From the NCBI GenBank assembly GCA_019420325.1, contig JAHZHK010000139.1, positions 1 through 6,660 of the forward strand: DNA of 6,660 nt, written 5' to 3'. The position numbers and the translations under genes were made by a program. Shown here piece by piece: positions 6,223 through 6,660 of the stretch. Numbering within the stretch: the first letter of the stretch is position 1; each line of letters opens with the position of its first letter. Under the pieces are notes generated by a model. The model was not told the origin of the DNA. It saw nothing but the letters and a program-made list of their open reading frames with translations, and searched no databases. The DNA is from Coriobacteriaceae bacterium (lineage in GTDB: Bacteria > Actinomycetota > Coriobacteriia > Coriobacteriales > UMGS124).

Positions 6223-6298
6223 GGTTGCTAAGGCAATACGGATGGCTAGTGTGCCTCCCGTATTCCCGCATGCGTATCAGGCAACCAAAAGGGAGGCA
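6223..6298 (+). promoter_or_regulatory. Candidate RNA switch in the hypB leader (SD-sequestering)
   Basis: Two mutually exclusive folds can be drawn. Fold A: GGTTGC (6223-6228) pairs with GCAACC (6281-6286), enclosing a hairpin of AATACGG (6235-6241) with CCGTATT (6258-6264) plus GGC (6244-6246) with GCC (6253-6255); this leaves the ribosome binding site free. Fold B: TGCCTCCC (6252-6259) pairs perfectly over 8 bp with GGGAGGCA (6291-6298), which contains the hypB Shine-Dalgarno, while GTTGC can form a small local hairpin with GCAAT (6233-6237). The folds share bases 6253-6255, 6258-6259, 6225-6228 and 6235-6237. I do not recognise a known riboswitch consensus. Upstream there is a TTGACG (6196-6201) without a well-placed -10, and a weak extended -10 (TGCTACCCT, 6181-6189). 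Confidence 0.5.
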
Positions 6299-6305
6299 TC
6301 GTCAA

Positions 6306-6660
6306 ATGGACGAGACCAAGGTCATTGAAGTCAAGCAATCGATTCTCTGGGAGAACACCCAGGAGGCCGACCAGTGGCGCCAGAAGCTGGCCAAAGAAGG
6401 CACGTTCTTCCTCGACGTGATGGCTTCGCCCGGCGCCGGCAAGACCACGCTCATCCTGGCCCTTCTCAAGGAGCTCAAGGCCCGCGGCCTGGAGTGCGGC
6501 GTCATCGAGGCCGACCTCGAGAGCGATGTGGATGCGCTCAAGATCAAGGAGGCCGGCGTGGCTTCCGTCGAGCTCAACACCAAGGGCGTGTGCCACGTGG
6601 AGATGGGCATGGTCAAGCGCTCGTTCGCGGCGTTTGGCGACCACCACTTCGACTTCATGG
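6306..6660 (+). CDS. hypB: Hydrogenase nickel-incorporation GTPase HypB, N-terminal part (gene runs off right edge)
   Basis: The first 118 codons are present. ATG at 6306 follows GGGAGG (6291-6296) by 9 nt. HypB is a SIMIBI-class GTPase that, with HypA, loads nickel into the large subunit of [NiFe]-hydrogenases (and sometimes urease). Visible motifs are the P-loop ASPGAGKT (40-47), a VIEADLESDVDA segment (66-77) in place of the usual GD-x3-D-x-DA region, and NTKGVCHVE (91-99), whose Cys96-His97 align with the G-domain metal-binding Cys-His of HypB proteins. Neither the N-terminal CxxCGC nickel site of the E. coli type nor a His-rich stretch is present. The GTP-specificity motif lies beyond the edge. 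An UreG/CooC-like relative is possible, but the Cys-His in this context favours HypB. Other hyp genes, if present, should follow to the right. Confidence 0.85.
   Translation, partial: MDETKVIEVKQSILWENTQEADQWRQKLAKEGTFFLDVMASPGAGKTTLILALLKELKARGLECGVIEADLESDVDALKIKEAGVASVELNTKGVCHVEMGMVKRSFAAFGDHHFDFM

Noticed and set aside
6223..6305. Known riboswitch upstream of hypB (NiCo, fluoride, cobalamin, Moco)
   Set aside because: From memory of their consensus sequences none fits well; a GGATGG...GCC stretch only superficially recalls the fluoride class. A covariance-model search would settle it.

Overview
The window looks like chromosomal DNA from a high-G+C Gram-positive gut or oral anaerobe. The class Coriobacteriia (Collinsella/Olsenella-like) is the best guess. 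This is inferred from the G+C-rich coding sequence, strong AGGAG-type ribosome binding sites, Coriobacteriia-style SLH repeats (LTRAQVATVLWRMAG), large secreted proteins that mix BspA-type leucine-rich repeats with Ig-like and wall-binding modules, and a hydrogenase maturation gene. No 16S or other phylogenetic marker is present, so the assignment is tentative.

Layout. Positions 1-676 (minus strand) hold the N-terminal part of a secreted S-layer-homology (SLH) protein that runs off the left edge. An intergenic stretch of about 200 bp (677-878) has a strong hairpin at 804-843 and a weak candidate promoter for the SLH gene. Positions 879-4667 (minus) hold one 1262-residue exported modular surface protein: LRR, two Big2 domains, a CUB-like domain, wall-binding repeats, four tandem 72-residue helical (FIVAR-like) repeats, a Pro-Glu linker, a fifth repeat and an unrecognised C-terminal domain. 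A 233-bp divergent intergenic region separates it from xpt (4901-5485, plus), a xanthine phosphoribosyltransferase. Converging on xpt is a metallophosphoesterase gene (5504-6118, minus). A final intergenic region of 187 bp leads into the 5' part of hypB (6306 to the right edge, plus), a nickel-insertion GTPase for [NiFe]-hydrogenase maturation.

The left two genes form a same-strand pair of cell-surface proteins. The right-hand genes are unrelated housekeeping or accessory functions: purine salvage, a phosphoesterase and hydrogenase maturation. They are divergent or convergent units rather than one operon.

Two regulatory structures stand out. The hypB leader contains an 8-nt sequence exactly complementary to the hypB Shine-Dalgarno region. 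That sequence also takes part in a competing upstream hairpin, which is the design of a translational RNA switch, and I could not match it to a riboswitch class I know. The xpt transcript appears to end at a terminator hairpin buried in the 3' coding end of the convergent phosphoesterase gene. No mobile element, tRNA, rRNA or CRISPR array was seen.
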